DNA of 14,667 bases from RGIG9041 sp045657265 (GCA_045657265.1 JAZOSU010000022.1:1-14667); one strand, 5' to 3'; counted from the stretch's first letter, positions 6,508 to 14,109 are shown. Numbers and translations: made by a program. Notes: a model not told the origin generated them from the sequence alone.

Positions 6508-9026
6508 GTATAACTATTAAATATAAAGTTCATGATTTTGCCAAAGATATCGGTGTTAAAAGCAACGATGTAATTGACTTACTGAACACATTTGAAGCTA
6601 AAGAACGTACCCATAGCGCAACACTTACTATGGAAGAAGCAGATTTTCTTCTTAACCATTATACAAAACTTCATCAGGTAGACGGTTTTGATGAATTTCT
6701 TGACAGTGGAAAGAAACCCCAAACTGCTGAGGTTACAGAAAAACCCGCTCCCAAAAAAGCAGAAGATAAAAAACCTGCTCCCAAAAAAGCTGAAGATAAA
6801 AAACCGGCAGAGAAAAAACAGGAACCTAAAAAAGCGGTTGAAAACAAACCTGCTCAGCCAAAACAGGTTGAAAAGAAACCTGAGGTTAAAAATCAGCAGC
6901 CTAAAACAAAACCTGCTCCTGCTACTCAGAAAAACCAGCAAACTGAACAGGCTCCTAAAAAGCCTGAAAAGAGAGAGCTTAAACCTGTTAAACAGATTAA
7001 AGAAAAGCCCAAGAAAGAACGTCAGCAGATTAACACAGCAGAGCTTACTTTTGAGAAAAAGGTACGTGTTGTTGATACAAGAACAACAAACGTTGATCTT
7101 GGCAAGTACGACGAAAAACTTTTAGATCTTGCAAGTTCTCACGAAAACCGTAAAACCGCCAATACTCAGACTAAACAGAAAATTGTCAAGAAAAACAATT
7201 TTAATCAGTATGGCAAAAAGAAAGTTAAAGAAAGCGAAGCTGAAAGACTCAAAAGAATCGAGCTTCAGCGTAAACAGGCTCAGCTCAAAATACTTGTTCC
7301 CGAAGAAATTTCTGTCAGCGAACTTGCTCACAGAATGAAAGTTAACGTAGCTCAGGTAGTTGCAAAACTTATGGCTATGGGTGTTATGGCTTCTGCTTCA
7401 CAAAACATTGATTTTGATACCGCATTTCTTATCGGTGAGGAATTCAGCATCAAAGTTGAAAAAGAAGTCATTCTTACCATTGAAGACAGACTTATTGACG
7501 ACACAGTTGACGCTGAAGAAAACCTTGTACCACGCGATCCCGTCGTTGTTGTTATGGGTCACGTTGACCATGGTAAAACTTCACTTCTTGATGCCATCAG
7601 AAACACAAGCGTTGTTTCAGGCGAAGCAGGTGGTATTACTCAGCACATCGGTGCTTACAAAGTAAAAGTAAACGATCAGCAGATTACCTTCCTTGATACT
7701 CCCGGACACGCTGCATTTACTCAGATGCGTGCAAGAGGTGCATCTGTTACTGATATTGCAATTCTTGTTGTTGCGGCTGACGACGGTATTATGCCTCAGA
7801 CAATTGAAGCTATCAACCATGCAAAAGCTGCTGAAATTCCGATAATCGTTGCGATTAACAAAATGGATAAAGAATCAGCTAACCCCGACCGTGTTAAACA
7901 GGAACTTACAGAGCATGAGCTTATTCCAGAAGAATGGGGCGGCGAAACTATTTGCGTACCTATTTCAGCTCTCAAAGGTGAAGGAATAGATACTCTTCTT
8001 GAAATGGTACTTCTTGTAGCTGAAGTTAACCAGTACAAAGCTAACCCCAACAGACTTGCTAAAGGTTCTGTTATTGAAGCTTATCTTGACAAAGGACGCG
8101 GTCCTGTATCTACCCTTCTCGTTCAGAACGGTACACTTAAAAACGGTGATATTATCATTGCAGGTTCTGCAGTTGGTAAAATCAGGGCAATGACAAACGA
8201 CAAACATATGAAAATAGCCGAGGCAGGTCCTTCTACACCTGTTGAAGTTATCGGTCTTGCAGAAGTTCCTCAGGCAGGCGATACTTTCTTCGTAGTTGAA
8301 GATGAAAGACTTGCCCGTGAACTTGCACAGCAAAGAAAAGAAGAAGATAAACTCAAACAGCAAAATCAGTACACTGTTTCTCTTGACGATCTCTTCTCAA
8401 GAATTCAGGAAGGCAATATGAAAGAGCTTAACATTATCGTTAAAGCTGACGTTCAGGGTTCGGCTGAAGCTGTTAAATCTTCACTTGAGAAAATCTCAAA
8501 CGAAGAAGTACGCGTACGTGTAATTCACAGCGCAGTTGGTGCTATCAACGAAAGTGACGTTATGCTTGCTAATGCTTCAAACGCTATCATTGTAGGTTTC
8601 AACATTCGTCCTGATTCATCAGCAAGAGCATCTGCTGAAAAGAATGACGTTGATATCAGACTTTACAACATTATTTATGACTGTATAGAAGAAATTGAAG
8701 CTGCTATGAAAGGTATGCTTGCTCCCAAGTTCAAAGAAGTTGTACTTGGTTATGCAGAAGTACGTCAGGTATTCAAAGCTTCAGGTATCGGTTCTATTGC
8801 AGGTTCTTACGTAAAAGAAGGTAAAATCACAAGAAACGCAAGTATTCGTTTGCTTCGTGATTCTGCTGTAATATTCACAGGTGAAATTTCTTCACTTAAA
8901 CGATTCAAGGATGATGCAAAAGAAGTTCTTGAAAACTTTGAGTGCGGTATCACTATTGAAAATTACAACGATATCAAAGAAGGCGACATAATCGAAGCTT
9001 ACGAAATGCAGGAGATAAAACAGTAA
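6504..9026 (+). CDS. infB: Translation initiation factor IF-2
   Basis: IF-2 is the GTPase that delivers initiator tRNA and promotes subunit joining. The 840 residues comprise a first N-terminal domain (1-50), a Lys/Pro/Glu-rich disordered linker (about 70-265) with a tandem PAPKKAEDKK duplication, and a second IF2-N domain (about 268-320, ISVSELAHRMKVNVAQVV). The G domain follows with GHVDHGKT (352-359), DTPGH (398-402), NKMD (452-455) and SALKG. After it come domain II, domain III (QGSAEAVKSSLEKI) and the C-terminal initiator-tRNA-binding domain (VFKASGIGSIAGSYV). The start ATG follows GGAGG and overlaps ylxQ by 4 nt. Confidence 0.98.
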   Translation: MSITIKYKVHDFAKDIGVKSNDVIDLLNTFEAKERTHSATLTMEEADFLLNHYTKLHQVDGFDEFLDSGKKPQTAEVTEKPAPKKAEDKKPAPKKAEDKKPAEKKQEPKKAVENKPAQPKQVEKKPEVKNQQPKTKPAPATQKNQQTEQAPKKPEKRELKPVKQIKEKPKKERQQINTAELTFEKKVRVVDTRTTNVDLGKYDEKLLDLASSHENRKTANTQTKQKIVKKNNFNQYGKKKVKESEAERLKRIELQRKQAQLKILVPEEISVSELAHRMKVNVAQVVAKLMAMGVMASASQNIDFDTAFLIGEEFSIKVEKEVILTIEDRLIDDTVDAEENLVPRDPVVVVMGHVDHGKTSLLDAIRNTSVVSGEAGGITQHIGAYKVKVNDQQITFLDTPGHAAFTQMRARGASVTDIAILVVAADDGIMPQTIEAINHAKAAEIPIIVAINKMDKESANPDRVKQELTEHELIPEEWGGETICVPISALKGEGIDTLLEMVLLVAEVNQYKANPNRLAKGSVIEAYLDKGRGPVSTLLVQNGTLKNGDIIIAGSAVGKIRAMTNDKHMKIAEAGPSTPVEVIGLAEVPQAGDTFFVVEDERLARELAQQRKEEDKLKQQNQYTVSLDDLFSRIQEGNMKELNIIVKADVQGSAEAVKSSLEKISNEEVRVRVIHSAVGAINESDVMLANASNAIIVGFNIRPDSSARASAEKNDVDIRLYNIIYDCIEEIEAAMKGMLAPKFKEVVLGYAEVRQVFKASGIGSIAGSYVKEGKITRNASIRLLRDSAVIFTGEISSLKRFKDDAKEVLENFECGITIENYNDIKEGDIIEAYEMQEIKQ
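6744..6803 (+). repeat. 30-bp tandem repeat inside infB
   Basis: Two successive 30-bp copies (6744-6773 and 6774-6803, two differences) each encode PAPKKAEDKK, with a partial third copy after them. It lies in the flexible linker of IF-2, so length change there should be tolerated. Confidence 0.9.
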
Positions 9027-9027
9027 A

Positions 9028-9384
9028 ATGGCAGGTCACAGATTAGATAAAATTAATGAAGAAATAAAAAAAGAGTTATCTGTAATTATACCAAAGCTCA
9101 AAGATCCGAGAATTCCCGATTTCGTTACAATTACCGAAGTTCGCACTTCTCCCGATCTTAAAAATGCAAAAGTATATTTTTCTACCCTTACAGGTGATGA
9201 AAATGAAGTACTCAAAGGTTTACAGTCTTCTGCAGGGTTTGCCAGAGGTCTTTTATCTAAAGCAATCAAATTAAGATATACCCCTGAACTTAGTTTTTGT
9301 ATAGACGAATCTATAAAATACGGTGCATTTATAGATAAAAAACTGGCAGAACTTGGACTGGATGGAACATCAGATGAACAATAA
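9028..9384 (+). CDS. rbfA: Ribosome-binding factor A
   Basis: RbfA binds the 30S subunit during late maturation. The 118-residue protein has the family opening (AGHRLDKINEEIKKELS), the KDPRIPDFVTITEV strand and the AKVYFSTLTG motif of its type II KH fold, and ends with the LRYTPELSFCIDESIKYG helix region. It begins one base after the infB stop codon, with AGGAG about 12 nt upstream inside infB, so it is probably translationally coupled. The last 11 nt overlap the next gene. Confidence 0.96.
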   Translation: MAGHRLDKINEEIKKELSVIIPKLKDPRIPDFVTITEVRTSPDLKNAKVYFSTLTGDENEVLKGLQSSAGFARGLLSKAIKLRYTPELSFCIDESIKYGAFIDKKLAELGLDGTSDEQ

Positions 9385-10321
9385 TGTAGTAGAAATAGCT
9401 CAAAAACTGTTAAGTTATGATGAAATTACAATTATTTCACATATCCGACCCGACGGAGATACTCTCGGGTCGGCATATGCTCTTTATCATGCGCTCAAAT
9501 TCCACAACAAAAAAGTTCAAGTGGTATGTGAAACCGAAATATCACCAAGATACAGATTTTTGTCCGAGCAGAAAAGCAACATAGCAAACGATTGTTTCGG
9601 CAAAATAGTATGTGTTGATATTGCCGCAGTGGATATGGCAGGTCAGAAATATTCAAAATTTGCCGAAAATGCGGATATTGTAATTGACCATCACGAAACT
9701 AACACAGGTTTTGGTAAATTGAACCTCATTAATCCCGATGCCGCAGCTTGCGGTGAAATTATGCTTGAAGTGGTTAAACAGCTTTGTCCTATAAATAAAT
9801 GTATAGCAGAATGCCTTTACACTGCTATTTCAACAGATACAGGTTGTTTTGTATATGCAAACACTACAGCAAACACTCACAAGGTTGCCTCAGAGCTTTT
9901 AAATTACGGTGTTGACATTGAAAAACTTAACAAATGGCTTTTCAGAACAAAATCAAAAGCTGCATTTGAAATTGAAAAACACGCACTTGAATCTCTTGAA
10001 TATTTTTACAATGATAAAATTGTATGTATGCTTATTCCACTTGATATTATAAAAAAACTTAATGCCACAGAAGATGATCTTGAAGGAATTGCTTCTATCC
10101 CCGGTCAGATTAGCGGTGTTATTGCAACCGCTACTTTCAGACAAACATCTGAGGATTCGTTTAAGCTTTCTGTCCGTACAAACGGACAAGTTCACGCCGG
10201 AGAAGTATGCAAAAAATTCGGAGGCGGCGGTCATAAAATGGCCGCAGGTTGTAATTTATCAGGAGATTACAAACAGCTTGCAACTGAATTTGCCAAAACT
10301 TTATACGAGAATTTAAAATGA
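9374..10321 (+). CDS. nrnA: DHH/DHHA1 phosphoesterase, NrnA-type nanoRNase/pAp phosphatase
   Basis: NrnA-type enzymes hydrolyse short oligoribonucleotides and remove the 3' phosphate from pAp in the cytosol. The 315-residue protein has the metal-binding motifs HIRPDGD (23-29), VDIA with Asp82, the DHH triad (105-107) and TDTG (154-157). The C-terminal DHHA1 substrate-binding motif GGGGHKMAAG is at 283-292. Size and motif order match the family. The ATG at 9374 follows TGGATGG with about 8-nt spacing; an ATG at 9362 is possible. The gene overlaps rbfA by 11 nt and truB by 4 nt. Which of the two activities dominates cannot be read from the sequence. Confidence 0.93.
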   Translation: MNNNVVEIAQKLLSYDEITIISHIRPDGDTLGSAYALYHALKFHNKKVQVVCETEISPRYRFLSEQKSNIANDCFGKIVCVDIAAVDMAGQKYSKFAENADIVIDHHETNTGFGKLNLINPDAAACGEIMLEVVKQLCPINKCIAECLYTAISTDTGCFVYANTTANTHKVASELLNYGVDIEKLNKWLFRTKSKAAFEIEKHALESLEYFYNDKIVCMLIPLDIIKKLNATEDDLEGIASIPGQISGVIATATFRQTSEDSFKLSVRTNGQVHAGEVCKKFGGGGHKMAAGCNLSGDYKQLATEFAKTLYENLK

Positions 10322-11178
10322 GAGACGGAATAATACTTTTAAATAAGCCACAAGGCATAACATCTTTTTCTGCCGTGGCTACCATAAAACGCAGACTTTC
10401 TGTAAAATGTGGTCACAGCGGTACTCTTGACCCGCTTGCCACCGGTCTTTTACCTGTTATGTGCGGCAAAGCAACAAAACTTTGTCAGTATCTTACCGAA
10501 GGAGACAAAGCTTACAGAGCAGTTCTCAGATTCGGTATTGCTACAGACACATATGATATAACGGGTAATATTACAGAAACTTGTGACAAAATAATTACAC
10601 TTGATCAAATACAAAATGTTTTACCGAAGTTTACAGGTCTGATAAAACAGACCCCGCCTGTTTACAGTGCAATTAAAATGGGCGGAAAACCTCTTTATAA
10701 ACTCGCAAGAGAAGGAAAGCAGGTTGATGTTCCTGTAAGAGAAATAACCATTTATTCTATTGATATTATAGATTTTAACGGAAACGAACTGACAATTGAC
10801 GTAAAATGTTCAAAAGGAACTTACATACGTTCTCTCTGCAATGACATTGCAAGAGAGCTTGGTACTGTCGGTACAATGGCTGCTCTTACAAGAACACAAA
10901 GCGGCAGATGGAATATTTCACAGGCAGTATCCCCCGATTGTGACAATATAGAAAATCATATCATTCCCATTGAAGAAGTTTTATCTGATTTTCCTGTATA
11001 CAAGCCACAGAAGTTTTTTGCTCAGCTATTATCCAACGGCTGTGCAGTCAATACAGTTAAATTAAAAAATATTCCTGATAGCATCTGCAGAGTTTATTCT
11101 GATAACAAACTCTTAGGTTTAGGTGAAATTATAAATCAGGAAACTGAAACTGTTTTTAAAATCATCACTCACTTATAA
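10318..11178 (+). CDS. truB: tRNA pseudouridine(55) synthase TruB
   Basis: TruB makes pseudouridine 55 in the T loop of most tRNAs. The 286 residues begin with GIILLNKPQGITSF. The catalytic motif GHSGTLDPLATG (32-43) contains the nucleophile Asp38; the frequent Thr after His is Ser here. PPVYSAIKMGGKPLY (113-127) and KGTYIRSL (166-173) are also conserved. The C-terminal part (220-286) resembles a small PUA-like domain. The gene starts in an ATGA overlap with nrnA. Confidence 0.96.
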   Translation: MRDGIILLNKPQGITSFSAVATIKRRLSVKCGHSGTLDPLATGLLPVMCGKATKLCQYLTEGDKAYRAVLRFGIATDTYDITGNITETCDKIITLDQIQNVLPKFTGLIKQTPPVYSAIKMGGKPLYKLAREGKQVDVPVREITIYSIDIIDFNGNELTIDVKCSKGTYIRSLCNDIARELGTVGTMAALTRTQSGRWNISQAVSPDCDNIENHIIPIEEVLSDFPVYKPQKFFAQLLSNGCAVNTVKLKNIPDSICRVYSDNKLLGLGEIINQETETVFKIITHL

Positions 11179-11198
11179 TTATTAAGGTGGAACAATAA

Positions 11199-12074
11199 AT
11201 GGAAAATAAACTGTGCGCCGCAATCGGAGATTTCGACGGCGTTCATTTAGGACACAGGCAGGTTATTCTTGCCGCAGTTAAAAATAAATACGGTCATTCG
11301 CCTGTGGTTTACACCTTTGTGCATAATTGTAAAAATGCAAGGCTTATAACCGATAATCAGACTAAAAAAGAATTACTTACATCTTTGGGTGCAAAACAAA
11401 TAATATTTGATGATTTTTCTAAAATCAAAAAGTACCCACCCGAAGATTTTGTTAAAAAAATACTCATTGATAAATACGGCATTTCTTCTATTGTATGCGG
11501 TAAAGATTTCAAGTTCGGCAAAAACGCCGAAGGAGACACTGAACTTTTAAGAAAACTTGCCCGTAAATACAAAATCGGTTTCACTTCTGTAAAGTTATTT
11601 GACTTTTCAGGAGAAAAACTAAGTTCATCAAAAATTAGAGAATTAATCAGCGATGGAAATATGGAAAATGCCGAAAATGCTTTGGGGCACAGATTTTCTG
11701 TTACGGGAAATGTTGTTCACGGCAAACATCTTGCTACAGAAAACAATACCCCTACTGTAAACATCAACTTCAAAAAAGGTATGATTGTTCCTGCATACGG
11801 TGTTTATGTTACAAAAGTTAAAGTTGACGGTGAATATTATAGTGCCATATCCAACGTCGGCATCAGACCAAGTGTGGAAAAAACAAAAGAGCCTAATATC
11901 GAAACTCATTTATTTGATTTTTCTGATGAAATTTACGATAAAGAAATAACCGTTGAATTCATTAAAATGATAAGACCTGAAATTAAATTCAAAAACAAAG
12001 AGTTGTTATTTGAACAGATAAACAAAGATATTCAAATGGCAAAAAACTATTTTCACGGAGACAGAAATGATTAA
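11199..12074 (+). CDS. ribF: Bifunctional riboflavin kinase/FMN adenylyltransferase RibF
   Basis: RibF converts riboflavin to FMN and FMN to FAD. The N-terminal adenylyltransferase module (1-155) has GDFDGVHLGHR (10-20), VCGKDFKFGKNAEGD (99-113) and LSSSKIR (141-147). The C-terminal kinase module (about 163-291) has TPTVNI (184-189), AYGVY (199-203), SNVGIRPS (218-225) and ETHLFDF (235-241) with the presumed catalytic Glu235. The kinase Mg/ATP motif is usually LGFPTAN; here it is PTVN with a changed run before it, while the Thr and Asn are kept. The N-terminus is short, with the nucleotide-binding motif by residue 10. AAGGTGG supports this start. Confidence 0.95.
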   Translation: MENKLCAAIGDFDGVHLGHRQVILAAVKNKYGHSPVVYTFVHNCKNARLITDNQTKKELLTSLGAKQIIFDDFSKIKKYPPEDFVKKILIDKYGISSIVCGKDFKFGKNAEGDTELLRKLARKYKIGFTSVKLFDFSGEKLSSSKIRELISDGNMENAENALGHRFSVTGNVVHGKHLATENNTPTVNINFKKGMIVPAYGVYVTKVKVDGEYYSAISNVGIRPSVEKTKEPNIETHLFDFSDEIYDKEITVEFIKMIRPEIKFKNKELLFEQINKDIQMAKNYFHGDRND

Positions 12075-13137
12075 TTTTTTTAAAAAATCAATATCTGCAA
12101 TGCTTATTTGCATCATATGTTTAAGCTTATTCGGTTGTAATAAAGCAAATACCGAAACTCAATATGCCAAAGAAGATGCCGCCTCAACAGGTTACGGTAC
12201 AGGCATACGCAGTGCCATTTACATTGAAGATTTTTATTTTCTTACACTTGGAACAGAAAAATCTGTTGTAGATATTCTTTTAGGTGCCGCTCATTACAAC
12301 AAAGATAACAATGAGCTTTTACCTGTTTATACTTTAGCAAACGGTGACAACATCTCAATAACTTACGACAGTGAGAAAAAAACAGTTGCTTCCGCTGAGT
12401 ATACCTATACCGAAGATATGGAAAGCAAAAATTTCTTTGATATTCTCGTTGAACTTGAAATACTTGATTCCCCCAGTCAGGAAACCACTCAAGAGAACAC
12501 AACCGACATTCCGAACCAACAAATCAAAGATGAAATTATAACAATTACCCCTTCAGATGAATCGGTAACAAACTCCCCTACCCAGCAAACAACTCAGGGA
12601 GATGTTTTTGCAAGCGGTGCATACAACTTTACACTTATTGAATCTCTGTTACAGATAAATATGCCGAGAACAAATATACTTTCAGTTATCGGTAAACCAA
12701 ACTATTTCTTCTCTCATAGTTTTAATGCCGATTCATATATAATTGATTGTTATAATTTAAATGACGGAAGCAAATTATATCTTGACTACGGTTTTGAAAG
12801 AACAAATCTTAGATGCGCAGCAATTTACAAAAACGGCACCATAAGTACCATTCTGAACGTTGAATGGAGTGAACAGCAAAAACCAAACGGGTTTACAAGA
12901 CCGGTTTCAGACGTTAACAGAGTTCACAGACTTTCAAAAAATATGACACCCGCTAAAGTATATGCTTATCTTGGAGAGCCATCATGGTACGAGGGAACAA
13001 GAGGTAGTTACTCTGACGTATATTTACTTTCAGACGGCAGTCACGCTTATCTGAGTTTTGGATCAGCACACAACAAACTTACATCACTTTCAATTAAAGG
13101 AGCAGACGGTACTGTAACTGTCATTTCACTTAAATGA
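12067..13137 (+). CDS. Predicted lipoprotein with three BamE/SmpA-like modules
   Basis: I do not recognise a named family for the full 356-residue protein. A lipoprotein signal peptide is clear: Lys-rich start, hydrophobic core, and lipobox LFGC with Cys24, so it should be lipid-anchored outside the membrane. Three related segments follow: about 59-112, 191-254 and 286-343. Each has the pattern '(M/E)x3-4 (V/I)xxx(L/I)G x P', an aromatic and glycine-rich turn, 'YxL xDG xxLxLxYG' and a closing strand. This resembles the small SmpA/OmlA (BamE-like) fold. Repeats 1 and 2 are separated by a Ser/Thr/Gln-rich linker (137-180). The start overlaps ribF by 8 nt and has GGAG upstream. The function is unknown; an envelope or cell-wall protein-protein contact role is only a guess. 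Confidence 0.8.
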   Translation: MINFFKKSISAMLICIICLSLFGCNKANTETQYAKEDAASTGYGTGIRSAIYIEDFYFLTLGTEKSVVDILLGAAHYNKDNNELLPVYTLANGDNISITYDSEKKTVASAEYTYTEDMESKNFFDILVELEILDSPSQETTQENTTDIPNQQIKDEIITITPSDESVTNSPTQQTTQGDVFASGAYNFTLIESLLQINMPRTNILSVIGKPNYFFSHSFNADSYIIDCYNLNDGSKLYLDYGFERTNLRCAAIYKNGTISTILNVEWSEQQKPNGFTRPVSDVNRVHRLSKNMTPAKVYAYLGEPSWYEGTRGSYSDVYLLSDGSHAYLSFGSAHNKLTSLSIKGADGTVTVISLK

Positions 13138-13673
13138 TAAAAAGACTTATTTCTTATTTTAGCTTAATAGTTATTGTCTTTACTCTTTCTGCTTGTACCG
13201 GCACAAATCAAGCATCTGACCTTAAATTTTATGTAGTTAACCGTTCTCTGTTAAACGATGGGATGTCTGACAGTCAGGTGATTAAAACTGCAAAAGCTGA
13301 GGGCAGACTTGTATTTGACGGAGAGGATATTTACGGTTACAATTGGCAAAATCATCTGATAACGCTCAGCAAAGACTCCGTTTTCTCAATAGGAACTACA
13401 ACTAAAGAAAGCGGTGGAAGCGCTATTTTTAAAGTAGATGACAGCTATGCTTTTGTGCTTGTGCTCAAAAACAAACTAATATACACAGGTGGTTTTGTAA
13501 GCGGAACTAAAAATCCTAACGTTCCACTTCAACCATATATCAAAGACGAAAGCAAATATTCTTTTTCCATAAAGTTTGACAGTAAATATGCCGATTTTGA
13601 AGATAACCGTCAAAACAGTGCGCTGTATGACTTTTTAAAACATCAAGGCTTACTATCTTCAAAGACAAATTAA
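13134..13673 (+). CDS. Predicted lipoprotein of unknown function
   Basis: This is a 179-residue protein with a lipoprotein signal: MIKRLISYF, a hydrophobic stretch (8-18), and lipobox LSAC with Cys21. The mature part is mixed alpha/beta and polar, with no cysteine pairs or catalytic motifs I can identify. It begins in an ATGA overlap with the preceding lipoprotein gene and lacks a clear ribosome-binding site of its own, so its translation is probably coupled. That suggests the two lipoproteins are made in fixed ratio and may work together. It closes the long rimP-nusA-infB operon, ending just before an inverted repeat. Confidence 0.75.
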   Translation: MIKRLISYFSLIVIVFTLSACTGTNQASDLKFYVVNRSLLNDGMSDSQVIKTAKAEGRLVFDGEDIYGYNWQNHLITLSKDSVFSIGTTTKESGGSAIFKVDDSYAFVLVLKNKLIYTGGFVSGTKNPNVPLQPYIKDESKYSFSIKFDSKYADFEDNRQNSALYDFLKHQGLLSSKTN

Positions 13674-13676
13674 TTA

Positions 13677-13705
13677 TTGACAAACAAATAGCGCCTTGAT
13701 ATAAT
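13677..13705 (+). promoter_or_regulatory. Perfect consensus promoter upstream of the tRNA-Pro region
   Basis: TTGACA (13677-13682), exactly 17 bp, then TATAAT (13700-13705): all twelve positions match sigma-A consensus. Start of transcription is expected near 13712. It should drive the partial tRNA copy, the structured segment and tRNA-Pro as one transcript ending at the terminator near 14045. Confidence 0.9.
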
Positions 13706-13720
13706 GTTAAGGCGCTATTT
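13686..13720. terminator. 12-bp inverted repeat enclosing the -10 box; possible operon terminator
   Basis: AAATAGCGCCTT (13686-13697) pairs perfectly with 13709-13720 across an 11-nt loop that contains TATAAT. It follows the second lipoprotein stop codon by 12 nt, so it may terminate the long operon, but no T-run follows beyond the three T's in the stem. As DNA it is also a symmetric site centred on a promoter, so an operator role is possible. Confidence 0.55.
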
Positions 13721-13740
13721 AAGCAAATACATAATAAATT

Positions 13741-13764
13741 TCGAGGCGTGGCTCAGTTTGGTAG
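13741..13764 (+). repeat. Direct repeat copy 1: first 23 nt of tRNA-Pro
   Basis: This 24-nt segment is identical to 13917-13940, which is the base before tRNA-Pro plus its first 23 nt (acceptor 5' strand, D stem 5' strand and D loop). After it the tRNA sequence is lost, so it cannot form a tRNA. Confidence 0.95.
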
Positions 13765-13916
13765 CGGATGTGACGACCGCTGCCTGCGGCAGATTAAGGG
13801 AGTTACCCCTCCGGCGCAGAAACAATGAGCATTTTTAGGTTTCCCTGAAAATGCGATTATGTTTCAAGAGTAAGCGTAGCGCTCGTTGTGCTGTGTTTAC
13901 TGAAAATTTCATATTA
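13765..13916 (+). ncRNA. Hairpin-rich segment of unknown nature, possible structured RNA
   Basis: The segment has no credible ORF with a ribosome-binding site. It can form several stems: GCGG/CCGC (13764-13767 with 13777-13780), CTGCC/GGCAG (13780-13784 with 13788-13792), GGAG/CTCC (13799-13802 with 13809-13812), and a long two-part hairpin. In that hairpin GAAACA (13819-13824) pairs with 13860-13865, then after a small internal loop containing facing GA steps, 11 bp (13829-13839 with 13844-13854, one T-G) close a TTTC loop. It lies between a consensus promoter and tRNA-Pro, so it should be transcribed. I cannot assign it to a known RNA class; a small insertion is the main alternative. Confidence 0.45.
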
Positions 13917-13940
13917 TCGAGGCGTGGCTCAGTTTGGTAG
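13917..13940 (+). repeat. Direct repeat copy 2, overlapping the 5' end of tRNA-Pro
   Basis: This is identical over 24 nt to 13741-13764. Together the copies flank the 152-nt structured segment, as expected for either a partial tandem duplication or an insertion at the tRNA 5' end. Confidence 0.95.
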
Positions 13941-13994
13941 AGCGCTGCGTTCGGGACGCAGAGGCCGCAGGTTCGAATCCTGTCGCCTCGACCA
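13918..13994 (+). tRNA. tRNA-Pro, anticodon CGG
   Basis: The acceptor stem CGAGGCG/CGCCTCG is perfect and includes the C1-G72 pair typical of bacterial tRNA-Pro. The anticodon stem CTGCG/CGCAG closes the loop TTCGGGA (anticodon CGG, codon CCG). The T arm is GCAGG-TTCGAAT-CCTGT, the discriminator is A, and CCA is encoded (13992-13994). Confidence 0.97.
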
Positions 13995-13998
13995 TGTT

Positions 13999-14045
13999 GA
14001 ATGTTCATAACGGACTTAACCGTTATGAACATTCTTTTTTATTTT
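13999..14045 (+). terminator. Terminator after tRNA-Pro
   Basis: GAATGTTCATAACGG (13999-14013) pairs perfectly over 15 bp with 14020-14034 around an ACTTAA loop, followed by TTTTTTATTTT. It starts five bases after the tRNA end. Confidence 0.95.
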
Positions 14046-14047
14046 GA

Positions 14048-14109
14048 GCAAGTTTTTGGGTATTAGGGGACAACCCTAACAAGTGTGGATATCCATCCAC
14101 GATGCTTGC
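14048..14109. other. Multi-hairpin DNA segment upstream of the orphan gene
   Basis: GCAAG (14048-14052) can pair with CTTGC (14105-14109), enclosing two perfect small stems: TTAGGG/CCCTAA (14063-14068 with 14074-14079) and GTGGA/TCCAC (14085-14089 with 14096-14100). It lies before the transcription start, so any role would be at the DNA level or in read-through RNA. It could be the end of a decayed mobile element. Confidence 0.35.

Noticed and set aside
6688..7125. 145-codon plus-strand ORF inside infB, rich in Lys and Leu
   Set aside because: It is an alternative frame of the repetitive, Lys-rich IF-2 linker, without its own ribosome-binding site.
13835..14032. 65-codon minus-strand ORF with a GDRIRTCGLCVPNAALYQTEPRL-like run
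   Set aside because: It is the antisense of tRNA-Pro and its flanks; this protein-like string is a familiar artefact of translating tRNA genes backwards.
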